DNA of 64,000 nt from CAZSSM01 sp964609385 (GTDB lineage Bacteria; Planctomycetota; Planctomycetia; Isosphaerales; Isosphaeraceae): positions 24,422 to 88,421 of the forward strand of contig CAZSSM010000020.1 in NCBI GenBank assembly GCA_964609385.1. Reading direction: 5' to 3'. The position numbers were made by a program, and so were the translations under genes. This document shows, in pieces, positions 10,101-18,538 of this stretch. The notes beneath the pieces are model-generated. The model was not told where the DNA came from. It was given only the letters and a program-made list of their open reading frames with translations, and searched no databases. Within the stretch, counting starts at the first letter, position 1, and each line of letters starts with the position of its first letter.

Positions 10101-10168
10101 AGACCCACGGCCTGACATTGGCATGTCGGTTGATCCTCAACCTCAACGAATTTCTGTTCCTCGATTGA
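7145..10168 (+). CDS. PSD1 / DUF1549-DUF1553 cytochrome-type protein
   Basis: A 1007-residue planctomycete surface or periplasmic protein. A signal segment is followed by a PSCyt1 heme motif CLHCH (Cys50, Cys53, His54). Then comes PSCyt2 (DUF1549), with RVTYDLTGLPPTP and the usual second CARCH motif in CARCHDHKFDP, a long insert, and a C-terminal PSD1 (DUF1553) domain with ANRLWLHHFGRGLV and EAEEVRDA. The insert (roughly residues 420-600) resembles an F5/8 type C (discoidin) carbohydrate-binding module: KWVQIDLGQPLPIDHV, then GRFVRVTATRLW. The DUF1501 gene follows after about 20 bases, the usual genomic pair. The biochemical role is unproven; links to polysaccharide use are often suggested. 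Confidence 0.93.
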   Translation: MPLIPASIVVLLATAWTSTFSWPSTPSTLLPEADEAFFRDRIATILELRCLHCHGGDRPKGDLSLETRDTAMVGGLGGPAIEVDDPEASLLLDVIRGDDPLMPPEGDPLTEDQTSAIRRWIISGAPWPAEIRLRDRRFENDWWSLQPITSPEVPVVEDHERPRDPIDTFVQARLEVEGLTPAAEADKRTFIRRVTYDLTGLPPTPLEIDAFLDDDAPDAHERLVDRLLNAPRYGERMARRWLDLAHYADTHGYDKDKVRPNAWPYRDYVIRSFNRDASYEQFIREQIAGDVLEPGDPEGIAATGFLTAGPWDFVGHVELREGTVDKKKTRLIDRDDMLATTMSTFVSTTVHCARCHDHKFDPIPQHDYYRLQAVFAGIERGDRIVEDPEIVDQRAELTRRRIEVQARRAKLQQRADALAGPALVPLDIHLNDLRTQLDGVPIPTVDRPSATNGYHSAIAQEPGGIKWVQIDLGQPLPIDHVVLVPARPVDFPDTPGFGFPIRFHVDVSNDENFSTFETLTDQTEDDVANPGVAAVRVTGSGLEGRFVRVTATRLWERTSDYVFALGELAVLSQGRNVARGASVSARDSIEAGRWSRKHLVDGADSRQHLVDLGDPEVQAVIDRQADLLVEIQAVHRQRSRTYRRIVSESFGEMLASVDAELAAIAELLNALPEPSKVYAALPREPRPIHLLARGDVNQPGSLVEPGALRCVSALEPVFDDGPDEGVRRAALAEWIADPANPLTWRSIANRLWLHHFGRGLVATPSDFGRNGASPTHPELLDNLALEVRDVGSLKRLQRRIVLSATYRQCSDHDARNAQRDAGNRWIWRQNRRRLEAEEVRDAALFVAGTLESTMGGPGFRLFRFQDDHSPIYDHDDPAWIDPPSGRRRTIYRFVVRSVRHPFLECLDGADPNANVAVRNETITALQALAMLNGSFMLARAEDLARRVAAHDGRPDPGTGPIEAAYRLALGRSPTADERDALTAYAKTHGLTLACRLILNLNEFLFLD

Positions 10169-10188
10169 TTGGATAAGACGTGTTGATA

Positions 10189-11637
10189 ATGGATGACCGA
10201 ACGGGGAATCCGAACCGTCGCGATTTCCTCTGGCGATCCGGGGGCGGCCTGGGCGGGATCGCGCTGGCCCGCCTGCTGGGGGCTGAGGGTCTGCTGGCCG
10301 CCGAGTCGGGGGCGATGCGACCACAAGCCGATCTCAACGGTGGCCTGCACCACCATGCGAAAGCGACGCGTGTCGTGCAGTTATTCATGTCGGGTGCAGC
10401 GAGTCAGTGTGACACGTTTGATTATAAACCATTGTTAATCAAACGGAGCGGTCAGCCGTTCGATCCCGGCGGCCCGGTCGAGTTGTTCCAGAGCAACCCG
10501 GGCGCGGTGATGGCCAGCCCTTGGGCCTGGCGACAGCACGGCCAGTCGGGCGCATGGGTCAGCGACCTGCTCCCGCACCTGGCCGGGGCCGTGGACGAGA
10601 TCGCGTTCCTGCCGGCAATGACCTCCACGTCGAACGTGCACGGCCCGGCCACGTTCCTGCAGGCCACCGGATTCGTCCGGCCGGGCTTCCCGAGCGCGGG
10701 GGCTTGGGTCTCCTACGGCCTGGGCACGTTGAACGTGGACCTGCCGACGTTCGTCGTGCTTCCTGATGCGCGGGGGTTCGCCCCGAACGGCCCAGCCAAC
10801 TGGGGCGCGGGGTTCCTACCCGCCGAGCATCAAGGGACGATGATCCGACCGTCGAGCCGTCGGCCGATCCGCGATCTCAACCCGCCGCCCGATGCGGCGA
10901 TCTCCGACGCCGCCGAGTCTGACGGTCGCGCGCTGTTAGCACGACTCAACCGCGACCACGCCGAGGCACGGCTAGGCGACAGCCGACTGGAGGCGCGGAT
11001 CGCCTCCTACGAGTTGGCGGCGCGTTTGCAGCTCAGCGCGCCCGAGGCGTTGGACCTCTCCGGCGAGTCCTCGGCGACGCGTCGGCTCTATGGGCTCGAT
11101 GATCCGTCGACGGCCGATTTCGGTCGCAACTGCCTGATCGCGCGTCGGCTCCTGGAGCGCGGGGTCCGTTTCGTCCAGATCTGGAGCGGGGCCGACAACG
11201 GCTTCCCACGACGGAATTGGGACTCGCACGAGGACCTGGCGCGCGACCACGGCCAGATGGGGCGCAGCATGGACCGGCCCGCCGCAGCGCTGATCCGAGA
11301 TCTCCGCCAGCGCGGGTTGCTCGACGAGACGATCGTTCACTGGACCACCGAGTTCGGCCGGATGCCCTGTAGTCAGGGGAGCCGGGGCCGGGACCATAAC
11401 CCGTTCACCTTCACCAACTGGCTGGCCGGCGGCGGGATCCGGGGTGGCGTCACGCACGGCCGGAGCGACGCGTGGTCCTTTCGCGCCATGGAAGGCGTGA
11501 CCACGGGCTACGACGTCCACGCGACCATCCTGCACCTGCTCGGGATCGACCACACGCGGTTGAGCGTCCGGCACGACGGGATCGACCGCCGCCTCACCGA
11601 CGTTCATGGCCGGGTCATCGAACCGATCTTGGCCTAA
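10189..11637 (+). CDS. DUF1501 family protein, Tat-exported
   Basis: A 482-residue DUF1501 (sulfatase-like fold) protein with a twin-arginine signal NRRDFLWRSGGGLGG near the start. Family features include VVQLFMSGAASQCDTFDYKP, a long central helical part with LEARIASYELAARLQ, the RLLERGVRFVQIWSG strand, and the C-terminal HWTTEFGRMP and DHNPFTFTNWLAGGG segments. It follows the PSD1 gene closely and is surely its partner. An in-frame GTG lies nine bases upstream at 10180; the ATG is preferred by codon type, as neither has a strong ribosome binding site. Exact function unknown. Confidence 0.92.
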   Translation: MDDRTGNPNRRDFLWRSGGGLGGIALARLLGAEGLLAAESGAMRPQADLNGGLHHHAKATRVVQLFMSGAASQCDTFDYKPLLIKRSGQPFDPGGPVELFQSNPGAVMASPWAWRQHGQSGAWVSDLLPHLAGAVDEIAFLPAMTSTSNVHGPATFLQATGFVRPGFPSAGAWVSYGLGTLNVDLPTFVVLPDARGFAPNGPANWGAGFLPAEHQGTMIRPSSRRPIRDLNPPPDAAISDAAESDGRALLARLNRDHAEARLGDSRLEARIASYELAARLQLSAPEALDLSGESSATRRLYGLDDPSTADFGRNCLIARRLLERGVRFVQIWSGADNGFPRRNWDSHEDLARDHGQMGRSMDRPAAALIRDLRQRGLLDETIVHWTTEFGRMPCSQGSRGRDHNPFTFTNWLAGGGIRGGVTHGRSDAWSFRAMEGVTTGYDVHATILHLLGIDHTRLSVRHDGIDRRLTDVHGRVIEPILA

Positions 11638-11914
11638 GACCCCATTGGATCCGGGTTCGAGCGTGGGGATGGGAGGGAGGAGTTGCTCGGGCGGCTTTGG
11701 GTAGGTCGTCGTGGGGAGGGAGGAAGATGAGGGAGGGAAGGTGGTTGTTGGTTCGTGGATCGTCGACCGCGAGCTCAAGTACTACAGTGGCGCTTTTGAC
11801 GTCATCGGTGTCTGACGCTTGCGGTAGAACAGAAAACTCCTTGAGACCCTCGACTCTTTGACAACCGTCAGAAGCGTTCCCACATCTGGAGTTGCCGGAA
11901 CGGCTACTGTCGTA

Positions 11915-12604
11915 TTAGGCGACCCGCTTCCGGCGCATCCGGTGAACCAGCCCGGAGCCGACCAAGGCCGACGATCCCAGAAGGATGAGCGTCGAGGGCT
12001 CAGGAATGATCGCGGCCGGTGTCGCGTAGACCGCATACGAGTTCAACGTGCTCGACGGGCTGGTCGGCGGTGCGAACCCATCACCGAAGCGATAGCCGGC
12101 GTCGCTGGCGATCCCCGTCGGCGTGATCCCGGAGCTATCGGCCAACCAAAGAAACGAGTCGGCTCCCAACGCATCATTGGTTAAGACCAGCCAGTAGGTG
12201 GTTCCAGCCTCAAGCGTGAAGGTGTCTGGCGTCGTGAAAACGAACGTGTCGATGCCCGGCACCACCAACGGCGCCTCCAGGCTCAGCAGCGATGAGCCGG
12301 GGTTCCCCCCCTGGTCATCGTAAAGCCCCAGGACCGGGACGCTTCCGGTGTTGGCAAACTCCAAGCGGAGTTCGACCGAATCCAGGGTGTAATCGATTCC
12401 GGTCGGCATCGTGAAGCCGGCCGCCTTGCTGCTAAACACGTCGCCGGTCCCACCGCCGACTTGTCCCCCGCCCGCCGGAGCGTTGATGAAGGTCCGTGAC
12501 AGATCGTCGCCGGGCAGGTTGCTGATCAGGACCTGACTCGCATGGACCTCAACGGCGCACACCAAGTTGATCACAACGGTGATCGTGAGCAATGATCGAG
12601 GCAT
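11915..12604 (-). CDS. PEP-CTERM sorted protein with choice-of-anchor R-like domain
   Basis: A 229-residue exported protein: signal peptide at residues 1-23 (ITVVINLVCAVEVHA), a beta-rich domain with DSVELRLEF, VLGLYDDQGGNPG and TYWLVLTNDA, and a C-terminal IIPEPSTLILLGSSALVGSG helix followed by RMRRKR. The last part is a textbook PEP-CTERM sorting signal, processed by an exosortase in other bacteria; no exosortase gene lies in this window. The body matches the choice-of-anchor R domain often found in front of such signals. The ligand is unknown. It is transcribed alone. Confidence 0.88.
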   Translation of the reverse strand: MPRSLLTITVVINLVCAVEVHASQVLISNLPGDDLSRTFINAPAGGGQVGGGTGDVFSSKAAGFTMPTGIDYTLDSVELRLEFANTGSVPVLGLYDDQGGNPGSSLLSLEAPLVVPGIDTFVFTTPDTFTLEAGTTYWLVLTNDALGADSFLWLADSSGITPTGIASDAGYRFGDGFAPPTSPSSTLNSYAVYATPAAIIPEPSTLILLGSSALVGSGLVHRMRRKRVA

Positions 12605-12932
12605 CCCTCGATTCTCCCCGAAATCGTTCGTACGTGAAACGTCATGGGTGCTGCGACAACACTGCGGTCAACAGCGCATGACAATTTGATTGAATGGAGA
12701 AGGTGATGCCAAGATAGCGAGCGTCCTTGAACCGCTTCAACGAAATCCGAAACAAAATTCAATTGGCCTGTTTCTTTTTCCCAACATCCGTGATGAGAAC
12801 GCGTTACGATGGGCCCGCCTGCCCGGAACATCAGGCGACATGACGATGCGCAAGGGGACGGACCCACCCACAGGCACGCTGTTCCAGCGGCCCGATTGCC
12901 GTTTTCGAATCGAAAACCCCAAGGACACGATC
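12605..12932. other. Divergent intergenic region
   Basis: This 328-base spacer separates the PEP-CTERM gene (-) from the serine hydrolase gene (+). The frame of the hydrolase stays open back to 12690, but that part has shadow-like composition. The middle (12740-12790) is AT-richer than its surroundings and may hold promoters. No repeat or RNA gene was seen. Confidence 0.35.
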
Positions 12933-14129
12933 ATGCAAAACATGGTCATCTTGAGCGGCCTGGTGCTCCTCACCGTCGCGCCGCTCGCCGCTCAGACCCC
13001 GCCCACGGGCCCCCACGTCCACGGCGACGAGGCGCGCGTCCTGGGCCTGGACGTGGCGACGCTGGAACAGATCGACCGGTTACTGCAGGAGCAGACCGAA
13101 TCACAAGAGGTCGCCGGTGTCGTCGCTCTGATCGGTCGTGGCGAGGGTCTCGGCTACTTCGAGGCCTTTGGACTTCGCGACCTCGAAGCGGGCGATCCGA
13201 TGGACCGCGACGCCCTGTTCCGAATCTATTCGATGACCAAGCCGATCGTCGCGGTGGCGGCGATGTCGCTCTGGCAGGAGGATCGCTTCGACCTCGACGA
13301 GCCGATCGCCGACCGCCTGCCCGAGTGGCGCGCGGTGACCGTCGAGGCCGACGGTGGACCGGTCCCGGCCGAGCAACCGATCACCCCCCGCCATCTGATG
13401 ACCCACAGCTCGGGGCTTAACTACAGCCCGGTCCGCGGCATGTCCCAGCCCGGACTGACCGTCGCCGATTTCTCCGAGCGGATCGCCCAACGCCCTTTGC
13501 GGTTCCAGCCCGGAACCTCCTACCAGTACGGCTACTCCATCGACGTCCTGGGCCGCTATCTTGAGGCGGTCGCCGATCAGCCGCTCGACGTGATCCTGTC
13601 GGAACGCATCTTCGAGCCGCTGGGCATGGAGGAGACCGGCTTCTGGGTCGAGGACCCGGCCGACACCGAGCGGATCGCCCAGATGATCCGACGGCCCGAG
13701 CCCGGCCGGCTCGTCCCCGGTCGGCGCCCCGACGACCTGCTCGAGGAGCCGACCTTGCTGATGGGCGGCCAAGGCCTGGTCTCCAATGCGGCCGACTACG
13801 CGCGGTTCTGCCGGATGCTGGTCCGCGGCGGCGAACTCGACGGCGTGCGCGTCCTCGAGACCGAGACGGTCGACCTGATGTTCACCGAGCAGCTCGAGCC
13901 GATCGGTCGGAGTTACGGGCTCGGCGGCGCTGTCGACGGGCGAGGCCGCTACAGTTGGGGCGGTGCGGCGGGAACCCGCTTCTTCGTCGATCGCCGCAAC
14001 GACCTGTTCACCGTCTTCATGATCCAGGCCCAGCGCTATCAGCCGCCGACCTACGGCCTCTTCCAGCCGCTCGTCGAGCAGGCCATCGCCCCGGCCCCGA
14101 CCGAGCCAATCGGCGCTCCGTCTAACTGA
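12933..14129 (+). CDS. Secreted serine hydrolase, beta-lactamase/class C (DUF302-unrelated, PF00144-like)
   Basis: A 398-residue exported serine hydrolase of the penicillin-binding protein/class C beta-lactamase superfamily. The signal peptide is MQNMVILSGLVLLTVAPLAA. The catalytic SxxK motif is YSMTKPI (Ser and Lys visible), the YxN-type motif is represented by YQYGYSIDVLG, and a late GGAAGTRFFVD strand occupies the HxG/KTG position. The combination is typical of EstB-like esterases and D-aminopeptidase relatives rather than true resistance enzymes. The ATG at 12933 is chosen for AAGGA eight bases upstream and the signal peptide. It is monocistronic. Confidence 0.88.
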   Translation: MQNMVILSGLVLLTVAPLAAQTPPTGPHVHGDEARVLGLDVATLEQIDRLLQEQTESQEVAGVVALIGRGEGLGYFEAFGLRDLEAGDPMDRDALFRIYSMTKPIVAVAAMSLWQEDRFDLDEPIADRLPEWRAVTVEADGGPVPAEQPITPRHLMTHSSGLNYSPVRGMSQPGLTVADFSERIAQRPLRFQPGTSYQYGYSIDVLGRYLEAVADQPLDVILSERIFEPLGMEETGFWVEDPADTERIAQMIRRPEPGRLVPGRRPDDLLEEPTLLMGGQGLVSNAADYARFCRMLVRGGELDGVRVLETETVDLMFTEQLEPIGRSYGLGGAVDGRGRYSWGGAAGTRFFVDRRNDLFTVFMIQAQRYQPPTYGLFQPLVEQAIAPAPTEPIGAPSN

Positions 14130-14389
14130 TCAGCCGATCCTTTTGAGGTCCGTGAGTCCAGACGCATTGGAATGGGATGGGAACCGTGGTCGACTTCGGA
14201 GATGACCGACCGGGGATCGGGCCGATTCGGAGCCCAGGTCCTCGGCGGTGTCAGAGGCGTCTCATCACATCAACGGGATCACCTATCGAACGAATCACTA
14301 GGCTCGACCGCTATTGTTCCTCGTCGAGTCCCGGCTCGGATGGCTGTCGACTCCCGGCGAGCCCTCCGAACCGATCTCCCCAGTGCCTA

Positions 14390-16429
14390 TCAGTCCTCAG
14401 CCATGAATCTCCCAAAGATATCGACGTTGGTCACACGGTTGGTTTCATGAAAATAACTTCCGTGCGAGCACGTGGGATCCACTACCCCGAACCAACCGGC
14501 CCGGCACCCGAACGGCTCCAATCCGACGAAGTCGCGAGATCTGGGGACCTCGTAATGGGTTGAGATCGCCCCGCCGACGGGATCCCAATCGGCATCGAGG
14601 TTGATCCAGCGGTCGACCATCGCGGGCCTGCGCCCGTCCGTGGTCCGCCCGAAGAGATTCCAACGCACCATCGGGATGCTCAAGGCGGCCCCGACGGTGA
14701 ACAGGTTCGCGACTCGACCGGGGCTCGACCCGCGCCCGGCCAATGCGCGGAGGCCTTCATAGGCCACGACCGCCCCCCAGCTATGACTGATCACATCGAG
14801 CACCGCGCCCCGTCGGAGCAAGGGGCCGACGATCTCGAAAAACCTGCTCAAGATCGCATCGCGGGTCTCGTCCTGGAGCATGTATCGGACGAAGTCGTCG
14901 ATGCCGCCCAGGTCGATCGCCCCGCGGACAGCACGGGGCAAGTCGGGAGATCCCGTCGTGGGCGGGTCCCCCCGAAGCTCCGGCCGATCGGGATCGCTCT
15001 GGGCCGCCTCCAAGCGCGCATCGTACCGGCCGTTCAGATAGGCCCTGAGTTCCTGGGCCAGGGCCTTCATCTCGTCGGTGGACTCGGTGTCTCGATTCGG
15101 CAACTGGCGCGATCGCAACTGCCGCGCGTTTACCAGGTCAGCCCAAACGACCTCGAAACGCCTCCGATCCCGGAGCCCACGGTTCTCACGGTATCTCGTC
15201 AACGCGGACCACCATGAGTTGGAGAAGCCGTCCACGTGTCGTCCGATCCCATGCACATAGACGATACAGCGCTCGCCGGCGCGGACGTCGGCGATATCCG
15301 CAGCGCGCAATCCGTCGGCCGCATCGAGGGTCCGGGGGAGACCCGATTCCCGGATCGCCTCGGTCAAGTCGCGGACCGAAGCGACCAGCGCGGAGAGGTC
15401 TCCGGAGTCGAGGCCCGAGCCGGCCGGCCTCGACTGCTTGGGTATCGGCCGCGGCCTGGCCCGGAGGAACGTTCCCGACACGCCGTTGGGTTCGAGCTTC
15501 GGGGTCTGATTATAGCGCTCATCGCTCAGACGTCGGGTCACCTCGCGGACCACCTCGCCGATCGCGCGGGTCGGCGCCTCGTCGAGCACATCGAAGAGGT
15601 TCTTGGTGAACGCCCCATAGTAGTCGGTATCGATGAAGGCATCGTGGGACTTCTGATCGTCCTGGCAGCCGGAGAGGGCGACGTGATTCATCTCCGCCTC
15701 CTCGCCATCGCGGGTCGACAGGAGTCCTCGGACGGACCGTCGTCGTTCGACGCGGAGCTGGATCTCGACCGGCGGCGGTGCGAACCGGACCAGGGAGACG
15801 GCGCGGGCGGCCCGAGACGTGTTCGGGCGGTCCGCCGCGAAGACGAATCGCTCGAGGTCCCGATTCAAGCTGGCCCCGCGGAGACGGCCGATCCGCTCCA
15901 GATCACGACTGCGCGTCATGGACCGGGCCAGCGTGACGACCGGGTCGAACAGCGGGGCATCGCCCTCGCCGTCCCAAGCGTCCCCCGGCCTCGGGACCTC
16001 GCGTGTCCCGCTACCCGAATGACAGCAGTCCAGGATCACCGTGAGCGTCGAGGATTCGGGCTTGTCTCGGGTCCATCGTCTCAGGTCGTCGTCGAGCAGA
16101 TAACTCGTCCGCTCCGACCAATCCATGTCATGCAGGCAGAGCAGCTCGTCGTACGGCTCGTCGCCGCTGTCGTCGGCCACATATGAGCCGTGCCCAGAGA
16201 AATGCAGGAGGAGCGGTTCGTCCGGCCCCGCTTCGCGATAGAGCCAATCCATTCCATCCACGACGTTGTCGAGGATCGCCTCCGAGTCCTCGAGCGTCCG
16301 GATGTCACGATCGTCGAAGCCGAAATGTTCCCGGAGCAACTGGCCGATCAATTCAGTATCGTTGACGCAGCCTCTGAGATCCGACAAATTCTTGTACGCG
16401 TTGATTCCAATCAATAGTGCCTTGCCCAT
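14390..16429 (-). CDS. Caspase-family peptidase fused to an alpha/beta hydrolase
   Basis: A 679-residue two-domain protein. Residues 1 to about 320 are a C14 (metacaspase-type) domain: KALLIGINAY start, catalytic His80 in FSGHGS, catalytic Cys136 in LDCCHSG, and a p10-like part with VALSGCQDDQ and YYGAFTKNLFDVL. A linker leads to an alpha/beta hydrolase from about residue 400 (CIVYVHGIGRHV), with nucleophile Ser550 in SHSWG, a candidate Asp around 616 in LDADWDP and His656 in TCSHGSYFH. Caspase domains fused to other effectors occur in programmed cell death and antiphage proteins. Here there is no adjacent sensor gene, so the role is open. No strong ribosome binding site precedes the ATG. Confidence 0.85.
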   Translation of the reverse strand: MGKALLIGINAYKNLSDLRGCVNDTELIGQLLREHFGFDDRDIRTLEDSEAILDNVVDGMDWLYREAGPDEPLLLHFSGHGSYVADDSGDEPYDELLCLHDMDWSERTSYLLDDDLRRWTRDKPESSTLTVILDCCHSGSGTREVPRPGDAWDGEGDAPLFDPVVTLARSMTRSRDLERIGRLRGASLNRDLERFVFAADRPNTSRAARAVSLVRFAPPPVEIQLRVERRRSVRGLLSTRDGEEAEMNHVALSGCQDDQKSHDAFIDTDYYGAFTKNLFDVLDEAPTRAIGEVVREVTRRLSDERYNQTPKLEPNGVSGTFLRARPRPIPKQSRPAGSGLDSGDLSALVASVRDLTEAIRESGLPRTLDAADGLRAADIADVRAGERCIVYVHGIGRHVDGFSNSWWSALTRYRENRGLRDRRRFEVVWADLVNARQLRSRQLPNRDTESTDEMKALAQELRAYLNGRYDARLEAAQSDPDRPELRGDPPTTGSPDLPRAVRGAIDLGGIDDFVRYMLQDETRDAILSRFFEIVGPLLRRGAVLDVISHSWGAVVAYEGLRALAGRGSSPGRVANLFTVGAALSIPMVRWNLFGRTTDGRRPAMVDRWINLDADWDPVGGAISTHYEVPRSRDFVGLEPFGCRAGWFGVVDPTCSHGSYFHETNRVTNVDIFGRFMAED

Positions 16430-16739
16430 GATGATCGGACCTCGTCGGTACGTTGTCGCTTCCGGCTCGATAAGCGATGAAACGCAAACTCCAGATGAAC
16501 TATCGCTAAACTTAGCAGTTTGACTCTAGCAAGACAATAGGTTGTCTGTTACGAACAAATCGTCCAAGGAGGTCTGCAACACAGGTCGATCGACCCTCCT
16601 TTGGATGACCGCGCCCGGATCGACGGCGTTCGCCGACCCGATCGGAGGCTCGAGTCGGGGCGTGGGGCGGATGGTCGTCGGCGATCCACCGGATCGTGGT
16701 GCTGACCTCGAACGGCTTGGCCGTGGCCGATCGGGCCGA
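16430..16739. other. Intergenic stretch, no gene supported
   Basis: This 310-base region lies between the caspase-hydrolase gene start and the end of an SDR gene, both on the minus strand. It is somewhat AT-rich at 16480-16560 and should contain the caspase-hydrolase promoter. No repeat, RNA or small gene was recognised. Confidence 0.35.
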
Positions 16740-17618
16740 TCAGCCTCGGTTCGCTCGAAGCCCGAAGGCGCCGGCCATGAGCCGATCCAACCAGCGGTCC
16801 GGCAAGAGCCTCGGGATCGTCCAGTTCCGGAGCCGACCCTTCAAGACCACGTAGCGTGCCTTGGGCTGGGGTTGGCTCAAGGCCGTCTCGACCACCTCGG
16901 CGATCGCCTCAGGGGGCAACCCCGAGCGTTCCAGGTCTTCGGCATGGGCCAGGAACCTGCGGATCGGCTCGGCGAACGGTGTCCCCTCGTAACGGGTCAT
17001 GTCGAGCGCCTGGGTCTTGGCCCAGATCGGGGTCCGGACCGCGCCCGGCTCGATCACCACGACGTCGATGCCTTGAATCATCAGTTCGCGGCGGAGGCCA
17101 TCGGAATACGCCTCCAAGGCATGCTTGGAGGCCTGGTAGGCGGCGATGAACGGCGCCACGAGCCGGCCACCGACCGAGCTGATATTGATGATCCGCCCGG
17201 CTGGACGTCCGTCGGTCGCCTCCAATAGCGGGACGAACGCCTGCGCGACGATCACCGGCCCCAACCCGTTGACCAGCAGGATCTGCCGGATCTCCTCGAT
17301 CGGCATATGAGTCAGGGGCCCGCCGCCGGGCATCCCGGCGTTATTGATCAGCCCCCAGAGCGGAACGCCGTCCAACGCCTCACCGACCTGTGCGGCGGCC
17401 CGCGCGATCGCCGACTCGTCCAAGACGTCGAACTGGAGCGGGACGAACGCCGGTCCGAACCGCTCGGCCAGCCGACGCGCATCGTCCTCGCGACGGACGC
17501 TGCCGAAGACGCGAACGCCCCGGCCGATCAGCCGTTCAGCGATCGCCTGGCCGATCCCGCTGGAGACGCCGGTCACGACCACGCTTTTCAGATCTTCGGG
17601 GCGTTCCGTCATGCTCAT
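16740..17618 (-). CDS. SDR family oxidoreductase (second gene of pair)
   Basis: A 292-residue short-chain dehydrogenase/reductase, probably NADP-dependent because Arg follows the second strand (GSVRREDDAR). The cofactor motif is TGVSSGIGQA, the family NNAG motif is present, Ser is in NISSVGG and the catalytic pair is YQASK. The substrate is unknown. It overlaps the upstream SDR gene by four bases (ATGA type), which indicates translational coupling in an operon under the divergent MarR-like gene. An alternative ATG lies two codons in, at 17612. Confidence 0.88.
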   Translation of the reverse strand: MSMTERPEDLKSVVVTGVSSGIGQAIAERLIGRGVRVFGSVRREDDARRLAERFGPAFVPLQFDVLDESAIARAAAQVGEALDGVPLWGLINNAGMPGGGPLTHMPIEEIRQILLVNGLGPVIVAQAFVPLLEATDGRPAGRIINISSVGGRLVAPFIAAYQASKHALEAYSDGLRRELMIQGIDVVVIEPGAVRTPIWAKTQALDMTRYEGTPFAEPIRRFLAHAEDLERSGLPPEAIAEVVETALSQPQPKARYVVLKGRLRNWTIPRLLPDRWLDRLMAGAFGLRANRG

Positions 17619-18478
17619 GGCCGCGTCTCCGTCTCCGATCGACTCGTCGTACCCGCACCCGCGACGGTCGCGTGCGTGCGGAGAACCCTGAGGATCATCG
17701 AGCGCCAGAGGGCATCGGGCAACACGCGACGGAGCCAGAGGTACGGCCCCGGCTTGGCCGGATAGCGGAGCCTCGAGGTGCCGTCGGTCGCCGCCCGATA
17801 GATCACCGAGGCCACCGACTCCGGGCCAGGCAGGGCGTCGGAGAGCGACTCGGTGAAGCGGCGGAACCGGCTCAGGCCCGGCTCGTAATCGGGATGCATC
17901 GCCCAGCGGATCGAGCGGGTCAGGAAGTCGGTCCGGATCCCGCCCGGCTCGATCAGCTTGATCCGGACCCCATGGTCGGCCAACTCATAGCGCATCGACT
18001 CGCTGAGGCCCTCCACGGCGAACTTCGAGCTGTGGTAGACCGAGTTGTAGGGGAACCCGATCCGGCCGCCGATCGAAGAGACGTTGATCACCACGCCGGT
18101 CCCGCGTCGACGCATCGACGGCAGGACCGCTCGGGTCACCGCCATCAGGCCGAACACGTTCGTCTCGAACTGATGACGGATCTGCTCCTCGTCGAACGCC
18201 TCCAATGGACCGGCCAGCCCGTAGCCGGCGTTGTTGACCACCACGTCGATCGGCCCGAACCGCTCGACTACTGCCGCGACCGCTCCGTCGATCGACTCCC
18301 GGTCGTTCACGTCCAGCCGAGGTCGGAAGAGCCGATCGTCCACGCCCGGCATCCCCAACGGATCGGCAGACGATCCCCGTTGCGTCGCTGCGACCCGCCA
18401 GCCCCGCTCGAGGAAAAACGAGGCCGTCGCGCGACCGATCCCCGTCGACGTGCCCGTGATCAAGACCGTCCCCACCAT
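17615..18478 (-). CDS. SDR family oxidoreductase (first gene of pair)
   Basis: A 287-residue short-chain dehydrogenase with cofactor motif TGTSTGIGRA, NNAGYG, the catalytic Ser in NVSSIGG and YHSSK. It resembles its downstream neighbour across the core, so the pair probably arose by an old duplication. The ATG at 18478 is preferred to the one at 18484, because AGGGG stands six bases before it and directly touches the other. The gene is divergent from a MarR regulator, the usual layout for an inducible detoxification or secondary-metabolite oxidoreductase. Substrate unknown. Confidence 0.88.
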   Translation of the reverse strand: MVGTVLITGTSTGIGRATASFFLERGWRVAATQRGSSADPLGMPGVDDRLFRPRLDVNDRESIDGAVAAVVERFGPIDVVVNNAGYGLAGPLEAFDEEQIRHQFETNVFGLMAVTRAVLPSMRRRGTGVVINVSSIGGRIGFPYNSVYHSSKFAVEGLSESMRYELADHGVRIKLIEPGGIRTDFLTRSIRWAMHPDYEPGLSRFRRFTESLSDALPGPESVASVIYRAATDGTSRLRYPAKPGPYLWLRRVLPDALWRSMILRVLRTHATVAGAGTTSRSETETRP

Positions 18479-18502
18479 GATCATCCCCTGTTTGCCGCAC
18501 GA

Positions 18503-18528
18503 AATAATTTGAACTCGAATAGTTTATT
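18503..18528. promoter_or_regulatory. Candidate MarR operator between divergent genes
   Basis: The 60-base gap between the SDR operon and the MarR gene contains an AT-rich imperfect inverted repeat: AATAA..AACT, five bases, then AGTTTATT. MarR proteins commonly bind palindromes in such divergent gaps and repress both sides. The assignment rests on position and partial symmetry only. Confidence 0.35.
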
Positions 18529-18538
18529 GGAGAACCAG

